A stretch of DNA of 64,000 bases from Mactra quadrangularis (taxonomy: Eukaryota; Mollusca; Bivalvia; Venerida; Mactridae), in assembly GCA_025267735.1 (NCBI GenBank), contig CM046307.1, positions 58,833,395 through 58,897,394 on the forward strand. Direction: 5' to 3'. A program made the translations under genes and the position numbers. Of this stretch, positions 1 through 12,074 are shown piece after piece (the stretch's first letter is position 1; each line of letters opens with the position of its first letter). The notes beneath the pieces are model-generated. The model did no database searches. It saw only the letters and a program-made list of their open reading frames with translations, and was not told the DNA's origin.

Positions 1-824
1 TTCATGGCTGTATTATTTTAAAGATAATTGGTGTATTTTAGAAACTCTGAAATAAATATATTGTCCAAATAATGACAGGTATTGTCTATTCTTATTAATA
101 GGATGAATGGTGTGAAATAAAACTACATGTACATGTTTAGGCCTAATCTTATTGTTAGTGCCAGTTTTGTGCCATTTTCATTAATTTGTATGAATGCTCA
201 GGTATTACTGGGCTTGATGGGGTCGCATGCAGCCCCTGAGCCCTCCCTCCTATGTGTCTCTATATAAAGGGCCATGATCGAAAAAGGTAAATTTTCTATA
301 TTTGTGTAAATTACACTGCTGGTAATTTGCATTTATGAGAAAATTTGTTAATTGTTTTTTTATGAAAGGTGAAATTAGGAACAAAAATACGAGTATAAGT
401 TATGTCTATATTTAATAATCATTGTTTTCACCTGAAGAAGTATCCCCATACAAACATACGTAATCTATAAGACTACATTTTTCTGACTCAGTGGAAATGA
501 TGATGACTACATTGAATATGATGTGCTTTGGAAATATAAAATACAGCATAAAACTATTATATGAATAATTTATGAAGTATTGCAGTATTGTTGTATAAAT
601 TTGAGCCTTAGAATTTATTAATCTGGTCTGCTGAGAACAAAACATACAATGTATCATTATGAATTATTAAATACTATAAGTATATTAGTATACAGACATT
701 GTAACATTGTATACTAGCAGTCTTATAACTTTTAAACCTAATTTCCATGAACCAGATTTTATTCAGCACAGAATCGCTTGGCAACAAGGTGAACATCAAA
801 ATTGTGTTAGTGAAGCAGGTTTAT
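1..824. other. no gene seen
   Basis: AT-rich sequence with stops in all frames and no convincing exon. It may be intron, UTR or intergenic DNA. Sequence is T-rich on + through much of the first 11 kb, which would fit transcription on +, but no exon was recognised. Confidence 0.5.
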
Positions 825-832
825 CAGTAAAT

Positions 833-1200
833 TAGGGCTCGAATTTAAGCTTGCGAGCGGATTTTGAAAATTGCAAGTAACTTTTATTTTAACTGGCAAA
901 TTTACTCGAGTTGAAAACTAAATGAGGCTCTAATCAGCTTAGAAACAGCCAGATAGATTGATAGTATCAATTAAAGATTCACCTAAAAGAAATTTTCGAT
1001 ACTCTTTGTCTATTCCACATGCAGTAACGCCCTTGTTCCATCCATAGTTAAGTATAGTGCTATGTTGTTTTTATATTTCATATATGAATTGTAACTATGT
1101 ATTCTGTTAAGATTTTGAGAAAAATGCGAGTCAATTTTTTCATTTGCGAGTTAAAATAAAATCAACTCTCAAAAAATTGCTAATCCAATTTTGAGCCCTG
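833..1200. mobile_element. hAT-like MITE, copy 1
   Basis: A 368-bp element whose ends are inverted (TAGGGCTCGAATT... and ...AATTTTGAGCCCTG). It is flanked by near-identical 8-bp duplications, CAGTAAAT at 825-832 and CTGTAAAT at 1201-1208. Eight-base target duplications and short terminal inverted repeats are typical of hAT-superfamily non-autonomous elements. It has no coding capacity. The interior matches the element at 23710-24131, which has a perfect duplication. Confidence 0.8.
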
Positions 1201-1208
1201 CTGTAAAT

Positions 1209-1660
1209 GACATCATATTGTGCTCTTGCTGCATAGTTTTTTGCGTAGGCATGCAGAAAAATTTGCTCACTGGACATGTAGGGATTTTTTTGGTCCTGAC
1301 AATTCTCAGCACTTGAAAACACGCTAATAAAAACATGACCATTCAGTGTTGACTGAAGCAAATTAATTTAATTCTCTGCACCTTCTGTGCTTAATTAAGT
1401 CACACCCAAAATGTATAACTTTTTACTTTTCCTAGAAACAGGGCTTTAGTTTAGTAATGAAACTCAAATGCATAATTACTTCTATGTAGGTTTGGGGATA
1501 AGTCACAAGCTTTCTGTGAAACTATTAGAGAATATTAGATAAATAAACAAACAAATGGTAGGTGAGGCTGCTTCTGGCTGAAAACTGAAAAAGTTCAATA
1601 CATTGGTTTAATACATTGGACTGCATTAAAATTGATTTTGATATTAGTGTTAAATTGACT
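1209..1660. other. no gene seen
   Basis: AT-rich sequence without recognisable features. Confidence 0.5.
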
Positions 1661-1955
1661 TTTTGTTGTTATTGGATATAACATCTTAGCAACACATTGT
1701 TTTGTTGTTTAGGACATATTTTAGCAGTCCGTCAACTTACTTACTTTCCTGGAAAGGCTAAATTTCTTGTTTTTAAACCAGTTACGTGGCACATACTTTT
1801 GCCCTACAGGATTTAGAATCAGTGGTTGGATGGAAAATGACTGTAGAAATTATTTCCTGACCAAGCTCCAAGAAAGTTTGGCTAACCTGGGAATCGTACC
1901 AACAATGCCTCGATCAGAAGACTAGTGCGCTACCAACTGAGCTGGCTGGGTGGCT
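1661..1955 (-). mobile_element. tRNA-derived SINE, family A (minus)
   Basis: Degenerate full-length copy. On the minus strand it starts with a tRNA-like head (A-box-like sequence near 1930-1950, B-box-like near 1888-1900). The body matches the copy at 34904-35206, and the tail reads as the reverse of ...TGTTGCTAAG..AACAAC. Flanking sequence shows only an imperfect duplication, so the copy is old. Confidence 0.75.
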
Positions 1956-2836
1956 AATTGGTTTTTTCATTACATGTAATACCATACATTTTTGTGAAGA
2001 TGAATTAACATAAATAACTGTAGCAACTCAATATTTAAAACATCTTGTTTGGTTTTTTACTTGATTTAGTAGAATTTTAGAACTAATGCGATTTTAATGA
2101 GGTATTAGGAAAGTCGCATGATTAGTTGTTGGACTGGTAATTTGTCCTGACAAATTTATACCGTTTGAAATTGATAAATTACTTTATAATTATAGAAGGA
2201 AATAAGTTTTAATTTCATCCAGATACTTGCACTGAACTTGGGATTACTGAAATTTAGTTCATTAAAATGATTTTTTATGACATTTAGTTTTTTATTGAAT
2301 AATTATGGGTTGAGTTTATCATTATGTCAGCCATTTTCAGTCATTGCCAGAGCAATAGCCTGATTTATTATGTTATAAAGTAAAAGGCAAAATTATCAAC
2401 TGGCCTGACTCAATCAAATAAGTCATATTTTACTTGGTTGAATCAATTTTCACCAGACTGCTGTTTGTTATTGTTACATTGTAGATTTTGAATGAAAATC
2501 AGGAAGAGGTTGGACATTGTCTACAAGTTGTTTCTTCGTAGAATATGATACAAATGGTCAAGTTCTTAGTTTGTTTGACTGGCAGCCTGTCAGAAATTAA
2601 CTGGACTCTTGGCAGAAAACATTGCTTTCTTTAAGAAATAAGTGGTAGGTTAGTCACTTTGGGTCAATAGATTAAAGAGTTATCTTGAATACTGACCCAA
2701 AGCAGTGCACTCGATCAGAAGATCTCTTTTTAGTGCACCCTTGGTGTAGTAAATATAGTTATGGAGCTATTAGTAACTTTGAATGGGGGAGAAACATTGC
2801 AGCACTTTAATATTTTAGTTAGTGCAAACATATTTT
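1956..2836. other. no gene; dispersed repeat fragment
   Basis: No coding exon seen. A piece around 2385-2460 (GCAAAATTATCAACTGGCC onwards) resembles 62290-62360, so it belongs to an unnamed dispersed repeat family. Confidence 0.45.
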
Positions 2837-2847
2837 ATTGACATGTC

Positions 2848-3145
2848 TTGTTTGTTTGTTTGTTTGTTTGTTTACTAGATTTAATGCTGTGTCAACACAA
2901 TTTAGGTCGTTTTAGGGCATCCAGCGCACCTAACCTAGCTTCCTGGACCATTGTCTATAACCAGTACTCACCTACCCTTCCACAAGGCTGGAAACTTCTC
3001 CAATCAATGGAGGAAAATCGACATTATAGTCAAATTTTCATGAAAGGGTATAACCTCCCCGGGTGGGATTCTAACCTGCACCCCCTTGGGCACGAGATTC
3101 CAAATCCTGGCGCACTACCAACTGAGCTATCGACCCGAGTTTTAT
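2848..3145 (-). mobile_element. tRNA-derived SINE, family B (minus)
   Basis: Near full-length SINE. The head on the minus strand holds an A box (GTCGATAGCTCAGTTGG region, about 3120-3138) and a B-box-like sequence near 3060-3080. At the tail side a (TTTG)n run lies at 2848-2872. An 11-bp duplication, ATTGACATGTC, flanks it perfectly at 2837-2847 and 3146-3156. Body and tail match the plus-strand copy at 5028-5317. A reading frame across it has no biological meaning. Confidence 0.88.
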
Positions 3146-3156
3146 ATTGACATGTC

Positions 3157-5016
3157 ATAATGTGCTCTACTTATAATAAATGTTGAACATTAAAGAGGTC
3201 TGTTTGAATAAGTAAAATTATGTATATGTATCGCCACTTAGATCATCTATTTAGAGGAAAAGTCCATTATTCAAAGTACATTATTGTGCATTACCTAATA
3301 TACATGTATGCCCTGAAGCAATGCAGCTGGAATACTACCTAATTACTTACAATTGAATTGTATTACAACATGCAAGTTTCTTGTTCTATTCAAACATATC
3401 AATATTAGTATAAGATACTTGAGTGAAACTTAATTGTATTATAGCATGTTGTCATGATACAACTACATTCTCTATGTTGATCTGGTGTAATGAGCTAATT
3501 GTTTAAAACTTGAAACTTAGGCCTGGTGTACTAATTCCCTTGAACTTTGTTGCTATAAAAAACAACTTAAATTATTATACCTATGGGTATGCTCTCTTAG
3601 CATGGAATTCTAGAACCTACAAATTGAAGCAAGGGTATTTTATATATAAGTTTTGAAGAACTTGTCACAAAATGAAGCAGAAATAGACAAGTGTAGAAGA
3701 ATAGAAATACATTTTGTATACAAGGGAGATAAATCCAGGTGGATATAGATGTTCAGACTATAAATGAGTTACCTCCCTTATCTCAAGGCTATGCATTAGT
3801 GACTATTACTGAGTGGTCTCCCTTATCTCAAAGTATTTCATTCTGATTCTGTGTCAACAGGTACAGAGTTATTGATAAGTTAATTATTTTAATGCAGATG
3901 AGTTATGAATGGATAATTGTTACAACTACAAGGACATCATATTTTTTTTGTCAAAGGCAGGGTGGATGAAAAAACACATCTACAAAAGTGGACTAATTTT
4001 GTCAATTGTGCAAAAAAAATATGTATGCGCCATACATATTGGAAAGTGTATTTCATTAAATAAGAGGATTTATTGAAACTTCCAATTTTTTGTATTTATA
4101 AGTGGAAAGGTCTTCATAGTTAAAAGCTACACTGGTGACTCCATGATTATGATCCTTCCTGACCCTGCTGTATTTGTCTATGATATTTAACTCTTCTGTA
4201 AATAAATTATAACTTCTTTATACTGAAGCAACACTGTTTTTAACAACATGTTCACAGTATACTGATCAATTTTAACTACTGAAAATGTTCTGGTTTGATG
4301 TAGAAGGTTACTTAATTAATAATGTTTGCTTAGTCAACCATGTATGTTGCTATGACAACTTTGGTGTCAACTAAACAAAACCTGTGCTAATTATGGTATT
4401 TGAAATTGGCCTTTGAATTCATTATTTTGCATATATTCTCAAGATGTTGATGTCTTTAGAAAGAGCAAATCCTTGGCAATGAGTGCATGTACAAACCTGT
4501 AAAATAAAATAATTTATTGCTGAGGAACTGGCCACTAACTGAACATGGATAAAACTACCATTTTTGGAGTAATATATGTTATATATACCGTATAGTGTTT
4601 TAAACTCAGCACTTTTCCTCACCCCCATACAAGTCAAGGTGCATTTTATCACTAGATTACTGCCTTTTGTTTTCTTTTAATTTTGAACAATAAGTTACTT
4701 CAAAAAAAAAATGCAACAATTGTCAAAATGTTAGAAAACAATTGTTCTTGGATATTCAGACTATTTTTGGTTGACCTTCAACCTATGAGTCAATTAATTT
4801 CAACACAAAGTGTGCTAATAGTTTCCATGGCAACTGTTCTCACTGTTGTTCTGTTTTTATATCAACAAGTCCAGACACAGTACTGTCTTTATTAGTCATC
4901 ACTATGCTGCAAAACATGAGTTAGTGTGCAATTAATATTTCTATAATATGCAAAATTATTGGTACCCATAGAAAAGCCAGATTTAAGCAAACTTATCACA
5001 AGCCTACGTTTTGCCT
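3157..5016. other. no gene seen
   Basis: AT-rich sequence. Around 3722-3840 there are inverted and direct copies of an AAGGGAGATAA / TTACCTCCCTTAT motif, probably a decayed short repeat. X-box-like sequences (GTTGCTATGACAAC at 4346-4359, GTTTCCATGGCAAC at 4821-4834) are near-matches only. No exon is supported. Confidence 0.45.
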
Positions 5017-5027
5017 TTTTCAAGTTT

Positions 5028-5317
5028 AACCCGGGTCGATAGCGCAGTTGGTAGCGCGCCGGGATTTGGATACTCGTGCCCGAGGGGGTGCGGGTTCGAA
5101 TCCCACCCGGGGAGGTTATACCCTTCCATGAAAATTTGGCAATAATGTCGATTTTCCTCCATTGATTAGATGATATGGAGAAGTTTCCGGCCTTGTGGAA
5201 GGGTAGGTGAGTACTGGTTATAGACAATGGTCCAGGAAAGCTAGGTTAGGTGCGCTGGACGCCGTGAAATGACCTAAATTGTGTTGATACGGCGTTAACT
5301 CCAATAAATAAATAAAA
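5028..5317 (+). mobile_element. tRNA-derived SINE, family B (plus)
   Basis: Well-preserved SINE with A box (TAGCGCAGTTGGTAGCGCG) at about 5039-5057 and B box (GGTTCGAATCCC) at about 5092-5103. A family-specific body follows, then a tail with ACGGCGTTAA and (AATA)n. A 10-bp duplication TTTTCAAGTT flanks it (5017-5026 and 5318-5327). Perfect boxes and duplication suggest a young insertion. The head would fold as a tRNA, but it is fused to the SINE body and is not a tRNA gene. Confidence 0.92.
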
Positions 5318-5327
5318 TTTTCAAGTT

Positions 5328-5642
5328 GGTACTTGGCAAGTTAATCATTAAGCACTTATTGAGGTGCATGCAAAGATCCCCTGAACTCCCCCCTTATGAT
5401 CTGCCCATGATGAGTCTGAATGATCAACAAGTTGTTATTGTTTTTTTTGGTTCAATTATAACCAGACTGAGGTGTGTTGTTAATTAAAGGATTGACATAT
5501 GGTATCTATATATAAGTAATATTATTTATAATCAATGGCTTCTAGTGTTTATATTCTCTAATAATTGATTCTCTTTTGTCTCTCACTATTCATCTAGATA
5601 TGTTTTATGAAAGTTCTAAGTCCATGAAGACATACTTTGTTT
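5328..5642. other. no gene seen
   Basis: AT-rich, no features recognised. Confidence 0.5.
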
Positions 5643-5935
5643 AGGCGGATCCAGCGGGGGGGTCGGGGGTCTGGACCACCCCTAGAATTTGGAAAATGTA
5701 CATGTCCATTAGTGTATTTCTTGCCTGTAAGTCATTTTTAAATAGCATGAAGTGATTTTTCTCGGTGCTTAACATAGATTTAATGGTTACGTAGTTTTTA
5801 TTATCAATATGTTGCATTTTTTCTGCAAAATGAATATAATGTGGTTGTGGTCCAAGGTTCGGAACCCCCCCCCCCCCCCCCGTAGAAAAGTTCGGACCCC
5901 CCCCCCCCTAGAAAAAAATCCTGCATCCCCCCTGC
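5643..5935. mobile_element. GGATCCAG-type MITE with poly-C tracts
   Basis: A short element beginning GGCGGATCCAGC followed by a G-rich run, and ending with C-rich runs (5865-5881 and 5897-5909) and AAAATCCTGCATCCCCCC. The ends are roughly inverted. The interior from 5696 matches 35373-35562. Non-coding. Confidence 0.65.
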
Positions 5936-6791
5936 TTTGTTTGTTACAATCAATGTGTCATATCTAGGTTTTGTGAGGTTTGAACACTACATAGACTTTG
6001 TCATGTTTGGTTGATAAAAGGGCTACAATATGTTTTTTGGGTTGGTCTCCACTAAATAAAAATTTATTAAGGTTCTTCACTGTCATAAAAATAAGTGTGC
6101 CCATGTATAGTCATTACATTTTGTTTGGAAATGGGTTATGATAATGCAGACTTCACAATAGCATGATAATTTCATTTTTTCTTTATTTTAGTAATAATGG
6201 AATGAAGGGATATTTGCTCTGCTTGATCTTTGCCCAAGTTGCCAAGTATTGCTGCCTTCACTTGTTAGTGAATTTTATCTACATGTATATCTCACCACTA
6301 AGATCTTGGCATTCTATTCAAAGAGTTAGCAACCTTGTTGTCTCTTATATCAATCAAATTGCCTAATATGATTTTGTGTTTGCTTTCCTTAACTCAATTA
6401 CTGGATTTTGGGATTGACCCTTTTCCTATGGATTGCTCATGTTGATGATAAAATCTATAATTCATCCATATGTTCCATAGAAAGACATGTACCATATTGT
6501 GCAATGTAGCTGGAAATCAATATATTTATATTAAAAAGACCAAACGATGAAAGGAACAAGTTTTTTCATTTTAGATTGGAGAAGTTAATGTAGTAACTTA
6601 AGATGCTGTTTTAGATTAAAATCTTGACTATGTGTTTTTGTAAGCACTGCTTTAAATAAGGAATTGATTCTTGCTGAGCTTCAGGTGAGTAAAAAGACTT
6701 AAGTTTCATTTATGATAAGTAATATAATCATTTTAAAAAATTTAGCTAGTTTAATGTGATTTGATGCTTGTTATATGAATATATATTATTA
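5936..6791. other. no gene seen
   Basis: AT-rich. A weak acceptor-like TTTTTTCTTTATTTTAG precedes an open frame from 6193 to 6366, but there is no matching donor and no recognisable protein, so no exon is called. Confidence 0.4.
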
Positions 6792-7850
6792 CAGTAAACA
6801 TATACAAACAATAAGATTCTGAATTTATACTTAGCAGTAAACATTAAGACATTGAGATTGTGAGCTCATACTTAGCAGTAAACATACAGACATAAAAAAT
6901 TTGAATCTATACTCAGCAGTAAACATGAAGACATAAGATTGTGAGTCTGTATACTTAGCAGTAAACATGTAGACATTGAGATTGTGAGTCTATACTTAGC
7001 AGTAAACATGTAGACACTGAGATTGTGAGTCTATACTTAGCAGTAAACATGTAGACACTGAGATTGTGAGTCTATACTTAGCAGTAAACATGTAGACATA
7101 AAGATTGTGAGTCTGTACTTAGCAGTAAACATGTAGACATTGAGATTGTGAGTCTGTACTTAGCAGTAAACATGTAGACATAAAGATTGTGAGTCTATAC
7201 TTAGCAGTAAACATGTAGACATTGAGATTGTGAGTTTATACTTAGCAGTAAACATGTAGACATAAAGATTGTGAGTCTATACTTAGCAGTAAACATGTAG
7301 ACATTGAGATTGTGAGTCTATACTTAGCAGTAAACATGTAGACACTGAGATTGTGAGTCTATACTTAGCAGTAAACATGTAGACACTGAGATTGTGAGTC
7401 TATACTTAGCAGTAAACATGTAGACATAAAGATTGTGAGTCTATACTTAGCAGTAAACATGTAGACATAATGATTGTGAGTCTATACTTAGCAGTAAACT
7501 TGTAGACATTGAGATTGTGAGTCTATACCTAGCAGTAAACATGTAGACATAAAGATTGTGAGTCTACACTTAGCAGTAAACATGTAGACATAAAGATTGT
7601 GAGTCTGTACTTAGCAGTAAACATGTAGGCACTGAGATTGTGAGTCTATACTTAGCAGTAAACTAAACATGTAGACATTAAGATTGTGATTAGGAGTAAA
7701 CATGTTGACATCAAGGTTGTAAATATATTCTTAGCAGTAAGCATGTAGACATTGAGATAATGTTAGTCTATACTCAGCAGTAAACATGTAGCAATTTGAG
7801 ATTGTGAATCTATACTCAGTTGTGATCTTTACTCAGCAGAAAACATGCAG
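6792..7850. repeat. 41-bp minisatellite
   Basis: About 25 tandem copies of a 41-bp unit with core CTTAGCAGTAAACATGTAGA and a GATTGTGAGTCTATA part. Central copies are near identical, and the variation between units (ATAAAG versus ATTGAG or ACTGAG) recurs, which suggests unequal exchange or slippage. Edge copies are degenerate. Repeats are contiguous without unique spacers. Confidence 0.95.
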
Positions 7851-8269
7851 AGTTTAATTAGGAATGGGAGTCTTTATATATATGGGATCTTAACTATTAA
7901 CTTTAACTAATGAGAGCTTTAACTTGTTTAGAGATGTAGTGGGAAGATGTATTATTCATGTGATGCAAAGTGTCCACCTAGTACTCGACTTGAAGTACTT
8001 GTTCTTGAATATGATATTTGTTAATGAAATGATGTTGAACTCTGTAGTATTTTCACTCATATAACATGTTCTTATTATGAATTAATTTTGTAAACATGGC
8101 ATGATTTTTTCTACTGTTAATTTTGTTCTCATAAGTTTCATCATGTTCTCAAAGAAAATAGATTTAAATAATGGTTTCTCATGAAATATATAGACTAACT
8201 TACTTACTTCTTGGTCTGGCAATTTTAAATAAGTTTATTTTGTCTATTAATGATGTTATACACTGTTTC
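7851..8269. other. no gene seen
   Basis: AT-rich sequence between two tandem arrays. Confidence 0.45.
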
Positions 8270-9235
8270 GTGTTGCTGACTTAATTCATAATGACTTGGG
8301 ACTTAAAACATTCATTAGGTTTAATTGGCCTTATATTGATGTTTTAATTGTAACTCATTGTTGACTTACTGTATGATGACCAAGGACTGAAATAAGACAT
8401 ACTAAAAGTTTAATTGGCCTTATACCAATGCTATAAATTATTATGTGCTGTTGACTTACTTTATTTTAATTTGAACTTAAAACGTTCAGTATGTTTAACT
8501 GGCCTATGATGCTGAAGATTGCACTGTATCCTTATAGTCTTGAACTGTTTAATATTTCAAAGTACAAGCTCAATTTTTTATGAATTTAAGCTAAGAGCCA
8601 GTCTATCAAACAGCCAAATTATATTAAATAAAACACGTTTTACTCAGGTCTTAAATAAGTTTCACTAGTTCAGGATTTGACTGCACATTAAGGCAAATAA
8701 TTGATGTTGACTTACTTTATAACATAACATGTCATCACATGACATGACATGGCATAACATCACATGACATAACATCACATGGCATTACATAAAATCACAT
8801 GGCATTACATAAAATCACATGGCATTACATCTCATGACATGACATGACATGACATAGCATAAAATAATATATTACATAACATTACATGACATTACATAAA
8901 ATAATATATGACCTAACATCACATGACATAACATAAGATAATATGATATGACATGACATAACATGACACCACATCACATGATATGATATGACATAACATC
9001 ACATGACATGACATCACATAACATAATATGACATGACATAACATGACACCACATCACATGATATGATATGACATAACATCACATGACATCACATACCATA
9101 ATATGACATAACATGACACCATATCACATGCTATGATGTGACATGACATATTTTTTAGACTTACTTTATTATAACAAGGACAAAAAACAGTCTGTAAGTT
9201 TATTTGGCCTCATAATGTATACATTGTTATGTTAG
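8270..9235. repeat. degenerate ~85-90-bp tandem repeat
   Basis: Diverged units carry TTGACTTACTTTAT, then ACTTAAAACRTTCAGTA, then GTTTAATTGGCC. They start near 8276, 8361 and 8450. A further unit is split: its start is at about 8705 and its continuation at 9156-9215, with the ACATR array between. Confidence 0.7.
8720..9150. repeat. ACATR pentanucleotide satellite
   Basis: About 430 bp built from ACATG, ACATA, ACATC and ATATG pentamers, with higher-order repetition (for example the ATGATATGATATGACATAAC blocks at about 8979 and 9059). Confidence 0.92.
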
Positions 9236-10825
9236 GTTTCAGTGATGAGAAACATTTTGTAAAATGCAGATTTCAAGGTTATTAGGTTCACAAAAATTAG
9301 TTTGCAAGGAAACACTCTTGGAAAAAAAATAACTTTGGCATCTGAATTAGTTATGTAAGTTTTCATGGTGAAATTTTGATCATCTTGATAGTGAGATTTA
9401 AAATAATGTTAATGTTCCAAGGAAGGATTCTGATGTTAGGGGTTGTTTATAATATACTGATAAGAACTTAGTAGAGAGAGGAAATTGTTATGTTCTTGAA
9501 GGTTGTTAATTAAGGGTAGGTATTTTTTCTCACAGAATATTGTTCACTTGTTTATATAAATCTACCTGATCGGAGAGCTATATATAATGTACCTTCAATA
9601 TATATACAGACTATCTCTACTGTTGTATACAAAAATACATGTCTGTTTGGAAGCTACTCTTGAAAGTAGTTTTACACTTGAGAGGTGGATGGGGTGAAAT
9701 GTAACATGTTTTATGAGAATTATTATATGGACAGTGTTTGGATTAATGAAGTTTCTTTTATGCTCTAAGGTAAAAATATAGTTGAGCTGTGATATTATAT
9801 GATGAGTACACATGTATAATATTATTTTAGTCTAATATTTTTCAATGCTGTGAAAATAATAATTGTGATCCCATTTTTAAGAAGTTATACATTTTAACAT
9901 GTGTGGGTGGGGTAAAGGTGTAAATGCGGATGTGGTCAGTGTTAGAATAAATCACGTATTGTGATGAGCTGTAGATAAAGTACTTCCTTCATAAGCTATA
10001 GTGTGTGTGGTAATGTGTTTATATTTAGTGTATAGTACGATGGGACCAATTTGATGGTACCACTTTGTGATAAACTCTGAGAAGGGATTATACTGGCAAG
10101 TATTATGATAAGTGATTTACTTAAGCCTTAAAGGATTATATTGATGACCAAGGATACAATATTTGGTAGGTGTACATAGGGTTTATAAATGAATGAATAT
10201 TTTGTTTATATTATGTTACACACAGTGAATCAGTTATAAAGTTGTGATATGTGTATGATGAATGTCTTTATTTTATCAACTCGGTGTTGAGTGAACTGGC
10301 TTTGAGGAAATAGTAATTATTTTGTGGCTAGATTATACAGAAATCAGAATTTAGAGTTTACTTTTATGAGTTTAACCGAACTGTATTGAATATGTAGATG
10401 TTCTAATATAAAGGTGAGAAGGTTTTTATGTTGCTTATTGGTATAATATTTTTATTTAAATTTTGTAGTAGTAAAAGCTAGTGTTATTTTGGTGTAGTCC
10501 AATGGCGGTTTTTTTCAATATCTATTTCAAAGGCATTTCTTGCATAATTTTGTTTATTTAAGATATAGACTTAGTTATTCTGGTAATAACATTGTATTGA
10601 ATGAATTTCTTAAGAAATTAATCACTGGAAGGACTAAAAATGAACCTCATTTTATGAAGTTATAGTTTTCTAATGGGAGCATATCAAACACAAATTAAAA
10701 ATATCTTGACTATAAATAAAGCATAGATTAAAGTAATTGTATTGTCTAAGATTCATACTGATGCACATTGTACATATATTGTATTCACTGTAAAGCTATA
10801 TTACTGGTGGTTATTTGACTACTGG
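9236..10825. other. no gene seen
   Basis: AT-rich, T-rich on +. Short open frames here are not conserved-looking. Confidence 0.45.
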
Positions 10826-11000
10826 AATCTATCAATCAATCCTCCTTAGGGAGACAGATACACTGCTTATGTTTAGCTGACGTCTGGCACAACATAATCA
10901 TACCACTCTTGCAGGTACCCAATTTACTCCTTAAACATAATATATGCCCCTGATTGAGTTTGAACCCAGGACCTCTTGGTCCCTAATTGTTTGTCATATC
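10826..11000 (-). mobile_element. degenerate SINE, family C
   Basis: A decayed repeat (ATCTATCAATCAATCCTCC...TGACGTCTGGCACAAC...GAGTTTGAACCCAGGACC). The minus strand carries a B-box-like GGTCCTGGGTTCAAACTC near 10961-10975. It resembles 47790-48070, which shares the ATCTATCAATC start and the GACGTGCAGCTGACAC-type middle. Confidence 0.45.
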
Positions 11001-12074
11001 ACAGGCCCCTATACTTCCACGTAAATACATATTCAGTCTGTTAGTAAACACAAGCATATAAAACTACCCTAAGTTGAATGTTGTTGTTCTATATAATCTA
11101 ATAATCTTCTCTTTGAACTTAATTTTACTTTAAACCCCAACTGTTAATTCTAGAATCATTACTGTTAATAAAAGTAAGTATATCATAAATACATCAATGA
11201 AGTTTCTTTCTACACTTCTTAATTTTATGATGTGTACCTTAATAAAATACAGTCAAACATTTATTATCTAGCCACTCAAGGGAAGTCTATAAAGATGATG
11301 GCTTATGACAGCTTGAGGTAGTTATATAATACAGGTGTACATCAATTAAACTTCAAGTTTGGTGATATCTGACCCCACAGGTGGCCGGCACAGTCCCTCA
11401 TCAAAAACACTATATATACATGTAAGGTATATTACTCAAAAATGGTAGTTTTTCAACCAAGTTCCATCAGAGGCCAGTTTCTCCATAAATAATTAATAGT
11501 GTCTGACCCTTAATTAACTTATTGTATCATGTATAATGGTTTGAGTTAATAAAGGTTTGTTCTGTTCTGATTTGTTTTATTGTGCTTGGTTCTGTTCTGT
11601 TCTGTTCAGTAGCTTAGTTCAGGTTATTGCTTCATATTTGAGTACAAGAGGCTGCTAACTCAGGGTTTAGTGTACATGTTCTAAGATGTAGGATTAACAC
11701 TGTTATTATAAGACAGTTTTTGTTAAAACTTGGGTTTTTTGGTTTCTTGAAAACCTCAGATCATTTTTTGATAGAAGATGTTTCCTACAATTAAGTGTTG
11801 ATTTCAAATGTTTAATACAATGTATAAACTTTTAGATAGATTGTTGTATCTCACCTGAGCACAGTGTGGTTTGGTTAAAGTAATACCTGTGACTGGTCTA
11901 TTCAAGTCTATGTTTTGCAAAATTCTCCTTTTCTGAAATCCTTAAACCTGTTAAAGTATGAACTTTTGCAATAATGTAATATCATCATGTGATACTAGAC
12001 AAAGCTGTTCAAAGTAAACATCTGATGTTGGAAATGGCCCAGCTCCCTGGGTGACCAGTGCTCTGTTGGAACAT
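11001..12074. repeat. mostly unassigned; dispersed repeat and TTCTG tail
   Basis: Sequence at about 11390-11510 resembles 37690-37830 (shared GCCAGTTTCTCCAT, AAGGTATAYTACT), an unnamed repeat family. At 11553-11615 a TTCTG-rich run follows AATAAAGG. This looks like a retrotransposon 3' tail, mirrored on the other strand at 13670-13695. No gene seen. Confidence 0.45.

Noticed and set aside
2848..3150. 100-codon open frame
   Set aside because: Lies entirely in a family B SINE.
5031..5105. tRNA gene with intact A and B boxes
   Set aside because: Fused to a SINE body and tail and flanked by a target duplication; a SINE head, not a tRNA gene. The same applies to heads at 34904, 63290, 29262 and 33232.
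4892..5227. 111-codon minus-strand frame
   Set aside because: Mostly the complement of a family B SINE.
6792..7850. Possible CRISPR-like array of direct repeats
   Set aside because: Units are contiguous with no unique spacers, and the genome is eukaryotic. It is a minisatellite.
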